Below, in pieces: positions 13,882 through 14,357 of a DNA stretch of 14,357 nucleotides. The DNA is from Anaerolineales bacterium UBA3905 (GTDB lineage: Bacteria; Chloroflexota; Anaerolineae; Caldilineales; Caldilineaceae). Location of the stretch: the NCBI GenBank assembly GCA_002391565.1, contig DGFH01000015.1, forward strand, positions 2,806 through 17,162, read 5' to 3'. A program made the translations under genes and the position numbers. Below the pieces are notes generated by a model. That model did not search any database and had not been told where the DNA came from. It saw only the letters and a program-made list of their open reading frames with translations. Within the stretch, counting starts at the first letter, position 1; each line of letters starts with the position of its first letter.

Positions 13882-14357
13882 ATGACACAAGCGAGCGATA
13901 GTGCGCGCGCCTATTCACGTGCGAACGGCGAAAAGTTCCTGGGCGAATTGTTCGAGATGCTGCGCATCCCCAGCCTCAGCGGCGACCCTGCTCATGCCGG
14001 CGACGTGCGCAAGATGGCGGAATGGCTGGCGGCGCACATGCAGACGCTCGGTCTGGATAAGGTGGCGGTGATGGAAACCGCCGGTCATCCGGTCGTCTAT
14101 GGCGAGTGGATGGGCGCGGGGCCGGACAAGCCGACGGTGTTGGTCTACGGTCACTACGACGTGGTGCCGGCAAGCCTGGAAGATGGCTGGGAGAGCGATC
14201 CCTTTGAGCCGGTGGTGCGCGACGGCAAAATCTATGCGCGCGGCGCCACCGATGACAAGGGGCAGTTGTTCATCCACGTCAAGGCGCTGGAAGCCTGGCT
14301 CAAGAGCAACGGCGCCGCGCCCGCCAACGTCAAGTTTCTGATCGAGGGCGAGGAAGA
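13882..14357 (+). CDS. M20 family metallopeptidase / dipeptidase, N-terminal part
   Basis: The first 158 codons of a di-zinc M20 hydrolase (dipeptidase, ArgE/DapE/CPG2 superfamily), which cleaves dipeptides or acylated amino acids in the cytoplasm. The first metal motif VLVYGHYDVVP (about 87-96) provides His91 with Asp93. GATDDKGQ (121-128) holds the bridging aspartate, Asp124. EGEEE, at the very end of the window, contains the catalytic base and the next metal glutamate. The preceding IPSLSGDPAHAGDVRKMAEWL (29-49) is typical of the N-terminal helix region. GGGAGG 7 nt upstream fixes the start. The gene continues beyond the window; full-length members run to roughly 450 aa. M20A dipeptidase is the most likely subgroup, but the exact substrate cannot be read from this part. 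Confidence 0.93.
   Translation, partial: MTQASDSARAYSRANGEKFLGELFEMLRIPSLSGDPAHAGDVRKMAEWLAAHMQTLGLDKVAVMETAGHPVVYGEWMGAGPDKPTVLVYGHYDVVPASLEDGWESDPFEPVVRDGKIYARGATDDKGQLFIHVKALEAWLKSNGAAPANVKFLIEGEE

Overview
The window reads as chromosomal DNA of a GC-rich bacterium, most likely a Chloroflexota member (Caldilinea/Anaerolineae-like). This rests on recalled family style and no database search was possible. The pointers are a MalT-type LuxR regulator, surface proteins with Pro-Thr linkers, a multi-META-domain secreted protein, a small 'DQAAL..LL' protein of a type I associate with that phylum, and frequent TTG starts behind strong Shine-Dalgarno sites.

Layout. 1-263 (minus): a tRNA-Leu(UAA) with a near-consensus sigma-70 promoter, followed after 38 nt by the start of a membrane-protein gene that leaves the window. 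478-2974 (plus): an NfsA-like nitroreductase and an NFACT/RqcH-type ribosome quality-control protein, 7 nt apart. 3045-4700 (minus): a small acidic hypothetical gene whose two flanks carry related TGACGNN heptamer/15-mer repeats, and a BcsL/CelD-type GNAT acetyltransferase with a perfect 14-bp hairpin in its leader. 4834-6399 (minus): a secreted, C-terminally membrane-anchored protein with two copies of a beta-sandwich-like domain, divergent from 6719-9553 (plus), a LAL/MalT-like regulator. 9660-9941 (plus): a small conserved-type gene that may be leaderless. 10140-11867 (plus): a secreted META-META-SH3b-Ig-META protein, followed by a cluster of hairpins. 12074-13750 (plus): a 14-TM DHA2-type MFS transporter. 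13882-end (plus): the N-terminal third of an M20 metallopeptidase.

How the genes relate. There is no single pathway. The clearest functional link is nfsA-like plus rqcH-like, by transcription rather than biochemistry. The LAL regulator shares a 319-nt divergent promoter region with the beta-sandwich surface protein, and that region holds two sets of direct repeats, so local control is plausible but unproven. The MFS transporter and M20 peptidase could form an export/peptide-processing pair, but 131 nt with a small hairpin lies between them.

No CRISPR array, transposase, phage gene or recognisable defence system was seen. The least explained structures are the repeat-flanked gene at about 2998-3599, the leader hairpin at 4721-4755 and the repeats in the divergent promoter region at 6505-6642.
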